A stretch of DNA of 36,971 nt, taken from a virus. Positions within the stretch are counted from its first letter, which is position 1; the number at the start of each line of letters is the position of its first letter. Under the pieces are notes generated by a model. That model was not told the DNA's origin and made no database searches. It saw nothing but the letters and a program-made list of their open reading frames with translations. The translations under genes were made by a program, and so were the position numbers. The DNA is taken from positions 1-36,971 of the IMG/VR virus record IMGVR_UViG_3300045972_000034, one strand, 5' to 3'. Shown here piece by piece: positions 18,537-26,675 of this stretch.

Positions 18537-20528
18537 TTACACAGCCCAGCGTAGGGTTGAAACTGAGTCACCAAGGTTAGTGGTAACACGAGTCATACCG
18601 GTACGTAGTGAAGCTACTAGAACACGACGTTGTGATTCAACAAGTTCTTGAGTATCGAAACGCAGACCACGTTGGTTACCTGCTAAGAAGTTACCTGGGG
18701 CGAAACATAGAGCACCAATGTTAGTGGTAGCAGTGTTAGCACCAGAAGCCTTAGTCGGGAATTCTGCAGACACAAGGACTGGAGTATTACCGATTGAACC
18801 AACTTGACCAGTTAGCAGAGTGGCCATAGGACCAACTTGCGCCATAGTCTGGAACGCGGTGTCATCTAGAAGATCGTAGTATACTTCGGTAGAAACTACG
18901 TATACTAGTTCTGCAGGATCAAGACCCCAAGCACCTAGATCCTTACGTAGTGAACGAAGGTTAGCGATAGAAGCGCCAGTATTAGCAGTACCGATTGATA
19001 CGTTAACAGCTGAAGTCGCATCAAAGTTAGCAATACCCTTAACCGGATCTGCACCTGAACCAACACCTAGCAGATATGCACGGTCTACAGCACGAGCAAG
19101 ACGACGTACCATAGCATCACGCACGATAGGCATAATGATAAGTAGCGAATCTTCTTCTTCTTCGTAGTTTAGGTATTCATTGGTAGCAACCTTATATGCA
19201 TTAAGGGTGATTTCCTTAAGCAGGTGAGGTGAACCAACACCAGGAGTTTGGCCAGTAGTAGCAGTGGTGCTACCTGACGAAGCAGTAGTACCAAACTGAG
19301 CATTGGTAATCCAGCTAGCAAGACCAGCTTCAGGATTCACAGGCAGAGTCATAACGTTAGTCTGCATGTTAACTGCGCGTACAAGCGGAGCAACAACTAG
19401 ACGACGACGAACTTCTTGTTCCATGTTTAGTGAAACTTCCAGTTCCCAGGTAGCTGAAGGCATGTGTTGACCAACCTTTTCAACCAATTGCTGGCCGAAA
19501 CGGGTACCTGTCAAACCCTTACCGCTAACCTTACCTAGCAGAACAGCGGTTTCGCGATCTGCATAGCTTGAGTCAGTGCGCTGACCCTTATCGCCGAACT
19601 GCATCTTACTATTACGCATAGCTTCTAGTTCAGCTGACTTTTCACGCATTGCACTTTCAAGACCAGCTAGTGCACTCTTTTGCACAGCGGCTTGATCAGC
19701 AAAACGCTTTTCAATATCTGCAAGTAGACGTTCAGCACCGGTATCGACGGTCTTAACGCTAGCTTCAACAGCGGATTTAATCTTAGCTTCAAGATCAGAC
19801 TGAGCCTTAGCAACCGTAGCAGCTTCTTCAGCAGCCTTAGCTTGTGCGGCTAGTAGACGTGTAGTAGCTTGTTCAGCAGCATTAGCAGCAGCTTCGGCAA
19901 GCATCTTTTGGATTTCTTCTGGATTCATTTTCCATTCCTTTTGGGTTGTGCTTTTTGCATCCGTAGTGGATTCTTGCCCTTTAGCTGAAGTGCCTTTGGG
20001 TGCAAATTGCTCTCTAAACTTCTTACATTCTTCGTCGCTAGCAAAAGATTTTGATAGGTTGAAAAGTGTATTTTGATTGCAGGGGACCGAAACTACAGAA
20101 ATCTCCATTAATTCGATTTCTTTAATTAAGAACACCTCAGCAGCTGAATTGTACTCAGCATCGACAATTCTAAAGCCGATACTAAATGCAGTTACTACCT
20201 TGTCTTTAACAAGGTTAAAGATCTCAGCGGCTGCCGAGATTCGTGCTTTAATCCATAGGCCTTTGTTATCAATCTTATGTTCTACCATTCTACCAATTGG
20301 ATCATCATAATCATGATTGGCTAAAATAATAGGATTATTAAGATAGTTTTTGATGCCTTTTTCCCAGGCGATAGTAGAAACTACATCTCCTGCTCTGTCT
20401 ACATCATTGGTACTTGCGTAACCTTCGATAAATACAGATTCAATAACATCCGTAGCGGAAGGCAGCTCTTCAGAACTACCATCTTTTACAACAAAAGCAC
20501 TAGATAGATATAATACTTTATCTTTCAT
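18537..20528 (-). CDS. Prohead protease fused to major capsid protein (HK97 family)
   Basis: 663 residues. Residues ~25-160 are a U35-type prohead serine protease: His72 in ILANHDYDDP, Ser116 in VVTAFSIGFR, then ELMEISVVSVP. Residues ~200-310 are a long alanine/glutamate-rich coiled coil, equivalent to the HK97 delta scaffold domain. Residues ~320-663 are an HK97-fold capsid protein (VRRRLVVAPLVRAVNM, then LVASLRTGMTRV near the end). The protease should cleave the scaffold near the coiled-coil end after assembly. An internal ATG at codon 201 has its own AAGGA site (19926-19940), so capsid subunits could be made without protease. The capsid part is richer in preferred-looking codons and GC than its neighbours, consistent with high expression. 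Confidence 0.92.
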   Translation of the reverse strand: MKDKVLYLSSAFVVKDGSSEELPSATDVIESVFIEGYASTNDVDRAGDVVSTIAWEKGIKNYLNNPIILANHDYDDPIGRMVEHKIDNKGLWIKARISAAAEIFNLVKDKVVTAFSIGFRIVDAEYNSAAEVFLIKEIELMEISVVSVPCNQNTLFNLSKSFASDEECKKFREQFAPKGTSAKGQESTTDAKSTTQKEWKMNPEEIQKMLAEAAANAAEQATTRLLAAQAKAAEEAATVAKAQSDLEAKIKSAVEASVKTVDTGAERLLADIEKRFADQAAVQKSALAGLESAMREKSAELEAMRNSKMQFGDKGQRTDSSYADRETAVLLGKVSGKGLTGTRFGQQLVEKVGQHMPSATWELEVSLNMEQEVRRRLVVAPLVRAVNMQTNVMTLPVNPEAGLASWITNAQFGTTASSGSTTATTGQTPGVGSPHLLKEITLNAYKVATNEYLNYEEEEDSLLIIMPIVRDAMVRRLARAVDRAYLLGVGSGADPVKGIANFDATSAVNVSIGTANTGASIANLRSLRKDLGAWGLDPAELVYVVSTEVYYDLLDDTAFQTMAQVGPMATLLTGQVGSIGNTPVLVSAEFPTKASGANTATTNIGALCFAPGNFLAGNQRGLRFDTQELVESQRRVLVASLRTGMTRVTTNLGDSVSTLRWAV
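19926..19940 (-). promoter_or_regulatory. Internal ribosome binding site and start for the capsid-only product
   Basis: On the minus strand AAGGA (19940-19936) stands 7 nt before an in-frame ATG (19928-19926) at codon 201 of the fusion. Initiation here gives a 463-residue scaffold-plus-capsid protein that begins MNPEEIQKML. The start lies exactly at the protease/scaffold boundary, which argues against chance. Confidence 0.7.
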
Positions 20529-20536
20529 AGTACTCC

Positions 20537-21766
20537 TTATTTATTTGGTGCAGGCTTTTCGCCACCAGGACCTGGTGGTTTAGGTGGCGCACCTCCTACG
20601 CTGGGGTTAGCAGCAGAGCCTGCAATATTTGCAGGTACTCTTAGTTCATCACCTCCCGGCTTAGGCTCATAGCGTAATTCAGTACGGGCTTCATTTGGGG
20701 TAAGAACTCCACCATTTACTAGCGTAGTATGATATGCAGCTACATCTTTCATTTCAGGCTGTAGTGCGGAAACATTAGAAGTTACTGGAGATACATCATA
20801 CCCAAAATATCTTTCTATTGCAGAAGTATACTTATTTACAATAGGCATTATGGTTTCTAAATAAAACAAACGCAAATTAGGAGAAATATTAGCATTATTA
20901 CCGCCGTCCATTAAGACAGGAGGTACTCCTAGCGCTTTTAGAATCTTAGTATCATGAGTATGGATGCTTGTATCAAAGTCCATCTCTTTAAACGATTCTT
21001 GTAGCCCTGCAAAAGGTTTTAGTCCGCTATCCAGAATCATCGGACGCTTTGCTCCGTTCTTGGGACTGTACTTCGATTGCCAGTTAGCTATAGTTCTATC
21101 CTTAGCTACTTGGCTAAGGGTATTATCTGTAGTAATAATTAATCCAGTTATAGCGCCATTCTCAAAGAATTGGTCTTGAAAAGTCTGCATCTTATATAAG
21201 ATTTTAATAGTTCTATCCGCAGCTGCTAGTCTACTAGTGCCACGATAAATAGAAATACTACTTAAATCTTTTACGTGTATAATTTCTTCTGGCTTAAATA
21301 GAATAGTTCTATTATAAGTATAACCGCTAATAAAAGTTATAGGATCTGTTTCAATCGTAACTCTAGTAGCAGGTAGATGGTATAAGAATACACCATCAAA
21401 ATAAATAAATATATTACCTTCTAGAATGAAGTCGGTAAATATATTATTACGAAACTCTTGTGCAGACTGGTGAGGATTAGGACGAAAATTTAAAAGATTC
21501 GCGATCGTCTTTTGTCTAATACCATTAGCAATACCGTCGTTCTTTTTATCTTTAATATCGTAATCTAAGCTAGCACATGCACTAACAATCATATTAGTGC
21601 CTCGATTAACTGCTTCAAGTTTATCAAATGCCTGATTATAAGATATCAGCGCATCCGTATTAATGAATAGTCCTTGCTCACGACTAATCATAGCCTGTGC
21701 TGGATTTAACTTTTCTTCAATATCGCCTTGAGCAGGAAACCATGTTCGTGGATCATACCATGTCAT
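20537..21766 (-). CDS. Portal protein (HK97 type)
   Basis: 409 residues. Family hallmarks are visible: the early YNQAFDKLEAVNRGTNMIVS helix, NLLNFRPNPHQSAQEF, a wing region GNIFIYFDG, the LFKPEEIIHVKDLS segment, and a C-terminal part with KALGVPPVLM followed by the PNEAR motif in GVLTPNEARTELRYEP. The tail is proline/glycine-rich. The portal forms the dodecameric DNA channel at one capsid vertex and docks the terminase. It stands between the HNH gene and the capsid fusion, with an AAGGATA site before the ATG. Confidence 0.93.
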   Translation of the reverse strand: MTWYDPRTWFPAQGDIEEKLNPAQAMISREQGLFINTDALISYNQAFDKLEAVNRGTNMIVSACASLDYDIKDKKNDGIANGIRQKTIANLLNFRPNPHQSAQEFRNNIFTDFILEGNIFIYFDGVFLYHLPATRVTIETDPITFISGYTYNRTILFKPEEIIHVKDLSSISIYRGTSRLAAADRTIKILYKMQTFQDQFFENGAITGLIITTDNTLSQVAKDRTIANWQSKYSPKNGAKRPMILDSGLKPFAGLQESFKEMDFDTSIHTHDTKILKALGVPPVLMDGGNNANISPNLRLFYLETIMPIVNKYTSAIERYFGYDVSPVTSNVSALQPEMKDVAAYHTTLVNGGVLTPNEARTELRYEPKPGGDELRVPANIAGSAANPSVGGAPPKPPGPGGEKPAPNK

Positions 21767-21775
21767 GTTTATCCT

Positions 21776-22339
21776 TTAATAGAATCGCGCAAAATGCCTT
21801 ACTAAGGAGGCAGCTTTTACAGGTTCATACACCTGCTTAGGCGGTGCATTTTCTTTCTCATCTAGTAGCGCTTTGATATTAGGAGAAACGTATCCTGGCT
21901 CATATACAACAGGCTTAAGTAACATCCCAGAGTCTACTACTTCGACTAACGGTACACCCTGTTCAGCCCACTTGGTCTTTTGACGCTCAATCCAGATACC
22001 TTGTTTACTAGCGGATAATAAACTAGGAGATTTTCCATATACACCATGTAAATCCACATGGTGTGAATTACATAAAGTGTATACATCATTATATATTTCT
22101 TTATGGTATGTAGCAATGAATTCGTCACGTACTTCGACAATACCTTCATCCGTAGAAATATCATAACCCATTTTATATGCCCACTCCGTCAGTAGGAGAG
22201 TCATAGAGTGAGTATGATGTAATTCTAGGTCAACTGTAGAGCCGCATATATAACAAGTGTCCTTCTTATTATATGCTGCTTTTGCCTTATCTCGTACCCA
22301 TTTAACTGGTATACGTTTATTTCCCGTGTTACGTGCCAT
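21776..22339 (-). CDS. HNH endonuclease
   Basis: 187 residues. The zinc and catalytic motif is clear: CYIC at residues 29-32, LELHHTHS with His41/His42, then CNSHHVDLHG (Cys90, His93/94, His98). The C-terminal ~90 residues are not recognised. HNH proteins next to terminase and portal genes often act with terminase in DNA packaging (HK97 gp74 is the model), so this one may do so rather than being a homing enzyme. It is first in the block driven by the promoter at 22368. The mRNA leader is only about 20 nt and lacks a good Shine-Dalgarno. Confidence 0.85.
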   Translation of the reverse strand: MARNTGNKRIPVKWVRDKAKAAYNKKDTCYICGSTVDLELHHTHSMTLLLTEWAYKMGYDISTDEGIVEVRDEFIATYHKEIYNDVYTLCNSHHVDLHGVYGKSPSLLSASKQGIWIERQKTKWAEQGVPLVEVVDSGMLLKPVVYEPGYVSPNIKALLDEKENAPPKQVYEPVKAASLVRHFARFY

Positions 22340-22367
22340 TATTTATACCAATTTTTGGAATTTCCTT

Positions 22368-22396
22368 ATTATATCATGCAGGCATACCTAAGTCAA
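22368..22396 (-). promoter_or_regulatory. Sigma70-type promoter for the HNH-portal-capsid block
   Basis: On the minus strand TTGACT (22396-22391), a 17-bp spacer and TATAAT (22373-22368). It shares CATGATATAAT with the tape measure promoter at 13613. It lies between the terminase-block terminator and the HNH start, so it begins a new transcription unit. Confidence 0.85.
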
Positions 22397-22426
22397 TACT
22401 CAAATTTATGATGGTATAGTACAAAG

Positions 22427-22461
22427 AAAAAGCCCTTATACCGTAAGATATAAGGGCTTTT
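22427..22461 (-). terminator. Intrinsic terminator of the terminase block
   Basis: Thirteen-bp stem (22428-22440 with 22449-22461, AAAAGCCCTTATA) with an 8-nt loop. Read on the minus strand, where it follows the HNH promoter region only downstream of the GIY-YIG stop at 22463, it is followed by TCTTTG and a T-rich start. Confidence 0.8.
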
Positions 22462-22462
22462 G

Positions 22463-23086
22463 CTAGCGTAAATTAAATAGACGTTTATACCAGGGCTTGT
22501 TAATTTCTGCTAGTAGTAAAATTACTTGCGAAGATAGCTGTTCGTTCTCTTCTGTAAGCTCATTAATACTTTCACTACTAGAGATAAGACCTGCTGTAAG
22601 TGTAGAAACCTTTTGTTCTATATCATATTTGATTTCTTCTAAAGTACGATCCTGAGCTAAAAAGTTATTTTCCTCTCTTAGTTCAATACTATCTTGCTTT
22701 AGTTCTGTTACTTCTGCTACTAGTTTTTCGTATTGTTTACAAATATCTACTAAAGATTTTTTAGACAGTTCATCTAAAGTAGAAGTAAGTTCCATCTCAA
22801 TTCCATTTGGGAAAGGATTGTCAGGAATTACTGTATTAAGGGACTTAGGTCCATTATACATATTAATAAATAATGCTTCTAATACATTTAAATGATTAGG
22901 ATGGCATATAAAAATCGTCTCCGCTTTAGGAACCCCGTACTTATCAAAAGCACATTGCATAAGGTCAGAGTGTTTTCCCTTTACAAAGCTAGTAGCATGC
23001 TGGCGCATACGTTGTTCGATATTGACGGATTTACCTATATAAGTAGCCCCGTCAGGAAATGTAAGTTTATAAATACCAGATGTCAT
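22463..23086 (-). CDS. GIY-YIG nuclease with coiled-coil tail
   Basis: 207 residues. The N-terminal ~90 residues are a GIY-YIG nuclease: GIY at 4-6, YIG at 16-18, Arg26 and His30 in IEQRMRQH, and a glutamate in VLEALFINMYNG (Glu70) where the metal ligand is expected. Residues ~100-195 are a heptad-rich coiled coil (ELKQDSIELREENNFL). The start overlaps the terminase large subunit stop by 4 nt (ATGA), so it is co-translated with packaging genes. It may be a homing-type free nuclease or an accessory packaging/host-DNA nuclease; the sequence does not decide. Confidence 0.85.
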   Translation of the reverse strand: MTSGIYKLTFPDGATYIGKSVNIEQRMRQHATSFVKGKHSDLMQCAFDKYGVPKAETIFICHPNHLNVLEALFINMYNGPKSLNTVIPDNPFPNGIEMELTSTLDELSKKSLVDICKQYEKLVAEVTELKQDSIELREENNFLAQDRTLEEIKYDIEQKVSTLTAGLISSSESINELTEENEQLSSQVILLLAEINKPWYKRLFNLR

Positions 23087-24384
23087 AGTGTATATGTATA
23101 TAGAGCGTAGCGTATTGCATCCGCCATGTGGGAAAAGTCGTCATGTACTGGTTTTTCTTTAGCCAATGTATCACGTGTATCCCATTGGTATTGGTCAAAC
23201 ATTTCAATAGTATGTATGCAGCTAGGGTCAACTAGAAGGCGCTTTTGTTCTAGTAAAGTCTGAACATATGCGATACCAGGTAGTACGTCTTTCTTAGCTT
23301 TAGTAGTAGATACATCATAGCTATAAGCTAAGTCGCTAGCAAACTGTGCTGCTGCAGAGTCAATAAAAATGGACTCTACTCCATACTTAGCAGTAAATTC
23401 TGTAAAGAATGCAGCATGTTCTGCAGTAACACTTTCTGCTTTTAAATACTCGTCCATAATATGGAAAACATCAGTTATTGGATTATACGCAATAACTACA
23501 AAAGCAGTAGGATCTTTATATCCTGGATCTAGTCCTGCAATGAATTCCATTTCTGGAATGCGTTCGAATATAACAATTTGTGATTCTGGTAACTTGTAAA
23601 TCTGACCCTCGAAGCTAACAAAGCTCGCCATGTATTCTTGCTCAAATTCGGCAGCAGACATAGAAAGTCTAGCTTCTTGTACGTCTTTCTCAGCCATGCG
23701 CTTATTTTCGGTCCAGTCAGCGTGTAGCGAAATCCATTGAGGATACTCAAGACTAAAACCACGTAGCCAGAACTTAGAGAACCAGTTGTTTTTACCACGA
23801 GGTGTAGAAATAAAGATTGCTTTAGCAGTAGGCCTATCTAGGGTAGGTCTTAAACTAACATTAAATGCTTCTAGTCCGTCTCTACCTAGCGCAGCTTCGT
23901 CAAAGATAATAAGGTCATAGCTACGCCCAACACAGGAGTCTACTGTAGATAAAGAGCCCATTCTAATAGTTGATCCATTAGATAGTTCAATAATCTTATC
24001 TTTAACATTGTCTTTATCTAGTTCAACATCGAATTGTTTCAAGAATCGACGCTGTAGATCAAAACTAATACTCGATAGAGTATAGTTAGGAGACATGATC
24101 AGTACATTAGAGTTAGGTATTAAAGTAACTAGCTGACCAATAATATTGGTCATAAAAGTTTTACCTAAGCGTCTAGATAATGCAGCACAAATAAAACGAT
24201 AGTCTGGATTATTAACAGCATTGATTAATGCTATCTGAGGTGCATTAAGTTCTTCAGCAACTGATTTACCTCCCCATTGCAAAATACTTAAGTAATTAGC
24301 AATGGGGAGTTTAATAAACCTAGTATCAAAATCGTACTCAGTTATTACTTCACTCGATATTCCCGGTCTTGAAATTGTTAACAT
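23083..24384 (-). CDS. Terminase large subunit
   Basis: 433 residues, the packaging motor ATPase and headful/cos nuclease. Walker A is SRRLGKT (70-76), Walker B LIIFDEAA (158-165), motif III ISTPRG (192-197). The RNase H-fold nuclease has Asp286 in GLDPGYKDPTA, Asp342 in FIDSAAAQ and Asp422 in HDDFSHMADAIRY. All expected catalytic residues are present. It overlaps the upstream TPR-glycosyltransferase gene by 35 nt and the downstream GIY-YIG gene by 4 nt, so the packaging block is tightly coupled. Confidence 0.95.
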   Translation of the reverse strand: MLTISRPGISSEVITEYDFDTRFIKLPIANYLSILQWGGKSVAEELNAPQIALINAVNNPDYRFICAALSRRLGKTFMTNIIGQLVTLIPNSNVLIMSPNYTLSSISFDLQRRFLKQFDVELDKDNVKDKIIELSNGSTIRMGSLSTVDSCVGRSYDLIIFDEAALGRDGLEAFNVSLRPTLDRPTAKAIFISTPRGKNNWFSKFWLRGFSLEYPQWISLHADWTENKRMAEKDVQEARLSMSAAEFEQEYMASFVSFEGQIYKLPESQIVIFERIPEMEFIAGLDPGYKDPTAFVVIAYNPITDVFHIMDEYLKAESVTAEHAAFFTEFTAKYGVESIFIDSAAAQFASDLAYSYDVSTTKAKKDVLPGIAYVQTLLEQKRLLVDPSCIHTIEMFDQYQWDTRDTLAKEKPVHDDFSHMADAIRYALYTYTL

Positions 24385-25621
24385 AAGTAGCTATATCCTT
24401 ATCCCATTTGGTAAAGGGAAACGACGCCGCCCTACCTTCCAGCTTTTTCTTTACAGTACTAAATACTTGCTTCCAGTCACCTGGATTACGAATAACCTTA
24501 ACGCTAGGATACCAGATATTATCCTCACACATTGAATCATTACCCCATCTAAAATCAGTTTCGATTAAAGGCTGCAATAGCCAAGTCTCTACCCCTAAAC
24601 TGCCTGCCATATGTGCTATAGAAGTATCCACTGTAATTAGTAAATCTAGTCCTAGCAATGCAGAAGCAGTAGCATCCCAACCTTTATTAACAGTATTTAA
24701 AGCAGTTAACCCACGAATGCTTTTCTCTCTAAAGGTATACAACTTAACCCTAGGTAAACTAAGGTTATCTAGAAATACATCAGGAGTAATACTACGGTTA
24801 AGATTATTACTATGGGTAGTAGACCCAGCCCACTCCACACCAACATTAAACCTATCAGTACTAAATTTATCGGCACTAAACTTTCCACGTAACCACTCCC
24901 CATCTACTAGCCCAAAAATACCCGCTAAGCCACAGATAGGAGTACCGAATTCAGCCCCAGAATCTGCTGCAACTCGGCAAGTTTTAAAGTCGCTAAATAT
25001 ACAATCTAACATAACATGACATTGTACCCATACTTCATCAAAGAATGCGCGCAAACACTTAACATACCTACCCCACATTAACTTATCACCTAAACCTTGT
25101 TCAGCTAAAACACAGATACTACGTCCTCGTTTAACTCCGTCCCACATAGGTAGTGATTTTTCAATAGGTACTGGATTAGATCTAATAAATCTATAGTCGT
25201 AACACTTCCATGCTAGTTCTAAATCTACTTCTTGTCTAGAGCTATATTTACGTAGTAATGCTGAAGCATAGTTCCACGTAGCATCTGCTAGATTAGGATT
25301 AACAACTAAAGCCTTTTTATAGTATTCTATTGCTAAGTCGTCATTACCAGTGGCATAATAATACAAGCCCATATTACTAATCCCGAGATCAAAGTTTCCA
25401 AACTTCCCATGGGCATTAGGTACACTAGTCTGTATAGCCTTATCATAGCATTTTTTAGCATTAACATAATCACCTTTAGCTTTATAACAATTACCTAGAT
25501 TTAACCACAATTCCTTAAAGTCATCTACTTTTGTTGCGCGCTTTAAAAACTGCATACCTTTATCGATATTGCCAGCCATTAGGTACTTTGTACCTTTATT
25601 ATAATCGTTGAAATCAAACAT
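24350..25621 (-). CDS. TPR-domain protein with glycosyltransferase (GT9/GT41-like) C-terminus
   Basis: 423 residues. Residues ~36-140 contain at least two TPR units (LWLNLGNCYKAKGDYVNAKK; ISNMGLYYYATGNDDLAIEY). The C-terminal ~270 residues look like a GT-B glycosyltransferase of the heptosyltransferase/OGT style: LAEQGLGDKLMWGRY, FNVGVEWAGSTTHSNN, then LLITVDTSIAHMAGSLGVE, the nucleotide-sugar binding segment. It lies between the two terminase subunits with overlaps at both ends (8 nt and 35 nt), so it is made with the packaging machinery. Targets might be virion proteins or host surface glycans; both are inference. Related TPR proteins occur in other phages, but the glycosyltransferase activity here is unproven. 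Confidence 0.75.
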   Translation of the reverse strand: MFDFNDYNKGTKYLMAGNIDKGMQFLKRATKVDDFKELWLNLGNCYKAKGDYVNAKKCYDKAIQTSVPNAHGKFGNFDLGISNMGLYYYATGNDDLAIEYYKKALVVNPNLADATWNYASALLRKYSSRQEVDLELAWKCYDYRFIRSNPVPIEKSLPMWDGVKRGRSICVLAEQGLGDKLMWGRYVKCLRAFFDEVWVQCHVMLDCIFSDFKTCRVAADSGAEFGTPICGLAGIFGLVDGEWLRGKFSADKFSTDRFNVGVEWAGSTTHSNNLNRSITPDVFLDNLSLPRVKLYTFREKSIRGLTALNTVNKGWDATASALLGLDLLITVDTSIAHMAGSLGVETWLLQPLIETDFRWGNDSMCEDNIWYPSVKVIRNPGDWKQVFSTVKKKLEGRAASFPFTKWDKDIATYVNNFKTGNIE

Positions 25622-26126
25622 TGCCTTGCCTAATGATTCTCTCTAGTAGTTGTGAATAATTTGATGCAGGCGTTGCAGGTTCAGCACCGACTGCGGGAGG
25701 GTTTTCATTATTGATCTGAATATTTGTCTGAGTCTTGGGGGCTCTACTAATTCTTAATTTTTCTAGTTCAATTTCTTTAGCCATTAGTTCCATAGTCATC
25801 TTATGGCTAAGGGCCATAATATCTAGAATATCTTTACCCGACCCTAGGCCTGACTCGTCCATTTCCTCAAACTTCTTAGATAAAATTGCATCCATAGCTA
25901 GACGCATCTTAAATCTATTGTTAAAGCCTAGGTCCATAAATACATTATCTATATAAGCACGTACTTCTCTACGCCCTAGGAGCTGCATTACGGTTTCTGG
26001 AGCAATGCCGAGCTCGGAAGCTACTTTCATTTTATCCTGTACCTGAAGATAGCAGTTGGCTACCTCTAACGCTTCGGGACTTATATCTAGCACTTCTGCA
26101 GGATGGGTGGTTGCTAACTGTGTCAT
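25614..26126 (-). CDS. Terminase small subunit
   Basis: 170 residues. An N-terminal helix-turn-helix region (about 32-60: KMKVASELGIAPETVMQLLG) is followed by a helical oligomerisation region (KMRLAMDAILSKKFEEMDES and on) and a disordered proline-rich tail. This is the usual small terminase layout, and it is first in the block that contains the large subunit. The protein should bind the packaging site, which often lies close to this gene; the GC-rich hairpin region just upstream (26287-26367) is a candidate. Two leftward promoters precede it. Confidence 0.8.
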   Translation of the reverse strand: MTQLATTHPAEVLDISPEALEVANCYLQVQDKMKVASELGIAPETVMQLLGRREVRAYIDNVFMDLGFNNRFKMRLAMDAILSKKFEEMDESGLGSGKDILDIMALSHKMTMELMAKEIELEKLRISRAPKTQTNIQINNENPPAVGAEPATPASNYSQLLERIIRQGNV

Positions 26127-26156
26127 ATCTTCTTCTAATTATGGTAAGATGCTATC

Positions 26157-26185
26157 ATTATAGCACTGAGGACTTGGAGTTGCAA
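26157..26185 (-). promoter_or_regulatory. Sigma70-type promoter for the terminase block
   Basis: On the minus strand TTGCAA (26185-26180), 17-bp spacer, TATAAT (26162-26157). Predicted start is ~25 nt before the terminase small subunit ATG. Confidence 0.75.
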
Positions 26186-26213
26186 GTGTGAAATTTTAGT
26201 GGGGATACTTTGG

Positions 26214-26269
26214 TTACTGCAATTATTGCAATTACTGCTAGTTACTGCATTTATCTGCACTTATCTGCA
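26214..26269. repeat. Six phased TTAYTGCA-type iterons
   Basis: Copies start at 26214, 26223, 26232, 26242, 26251 and 26261, so the spacing is 9, 9, 10, 9, 10 bp. The first four read TTACTGC or TTATTGC, the last two TTATCTGCA. Near-helical phasing suggests one protein binding along one DNA face. The array lies between the leftward terminase promoter and the rightward early promoters. It could be an operator or an origin; the last two copies differ by two bases from a DnaA box. Confidence 0.75.
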
Positions 26270-26286
26270 TACAAATGTTTTTAAGA

Positions 26287-26367
26287 GCGTATTTTCCCAA
26301 AAATACCGCATGTGGGTGGGCCTAGCTATTAGGGCGATACCGGGGGTCTAAGAACCGCCCCACCCCC
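26287..26367. other. GC-rich hairpin region in the divergent control region (candidate cos/pac or mRNA leader)
   Basis: Hairpin one pairs GCGTATTTT (26287-26295) with 26300-26309 with one bulged C. Hairpin two pairs GGGTGGG (26314-26320) with CCCACCC (26359-26365), with an alternative inner GGGCG/CGCCC. Such GC content is exceptional here. It lies next to the small terminase gene, the usual place for a packaging site, and also falls in the leader of transcripts from the promoter at 26368. Neither role is shown. Confidence 0.45.
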
Positions 26368-26397
26368 ATTGTACCAGTCAAATTGGCCCCGCGTCAA
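26368..26397 (-). promoter_or_regulatory. Leftward promoter-like element E0
   Basis: On the minus strand TTGACG (26397-26392), an 18-bp spacer and TACAAT (26373-26368). The spacing and the flanks (GGCC..CGTCAATGG) match the E elements found between the early clusters. Here it points to the terminase block, so this copy could be a real late or alternative promoter. The rest of 26398-26497 has GTTACAC and TGTAA near 26405-26425, resembling the iterons used elsewhere. Confidence 0.65.
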
Positions 26398-26497
26398 TGG
26401 TTGTTACACTTAATTACGTATGTAAAGATGCTTGTATTCCTGGCCGATCTATGCTAGCGAATAACCCTACAGATTGATAGGGTATAGAATTTTGTTC

Positions 26498-26526
26498 TTG
26501 CTTTCTTGATCTCGTTAGCGCATAAT
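26498..26526 (+). promoter_or_regulatory. Rightward promoter candidate upstream of the first HTH gene
   Basis: TTGCTT, 17 bp, CATAAT. Weaker than the promoter at 26578, with which it is in tandem. Confidence 0.5.
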
Positions 26527-26577
26527 ACATACATGGGTTGAGAGAGATATGCAATACAAACCTCTGCAAATCTTCTC

Positions 26578-26606
26578 TTGACTCTGACGCTCTAAAGCCT
26601 TATACT
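26578..26606 (+). promoter_or_regulatory. Rightward early promoter of the first HTH gene
   Basis: TTGACT (26578-26583), 17-bp spacer, TATACT (26601-26606). Starts a transcript of about 60 nt leader before the ATG at 26676, which has an AAAGGA site. Confidence 0.8.
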
Positions 26607-26675
26607 ATATATCTGGATTGAAAAGCGTTTTTGATTCTCCACTGCAACCTATCGTTAATTTAAAGGAATACGATC

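Noticed and set aside
24408-25019. 203-codon plus-strand frame opposite the TPR-glycosyltransferase
   Set aside because: Composition is the mirror of the minus-strand gene, which has clear domain motifs; no start signals.
26214-26269. CRISPR-like repeat array
   Set aside because: Repeat units are 9-10 bp with no spacers; they fit protein-binding iterons instead.
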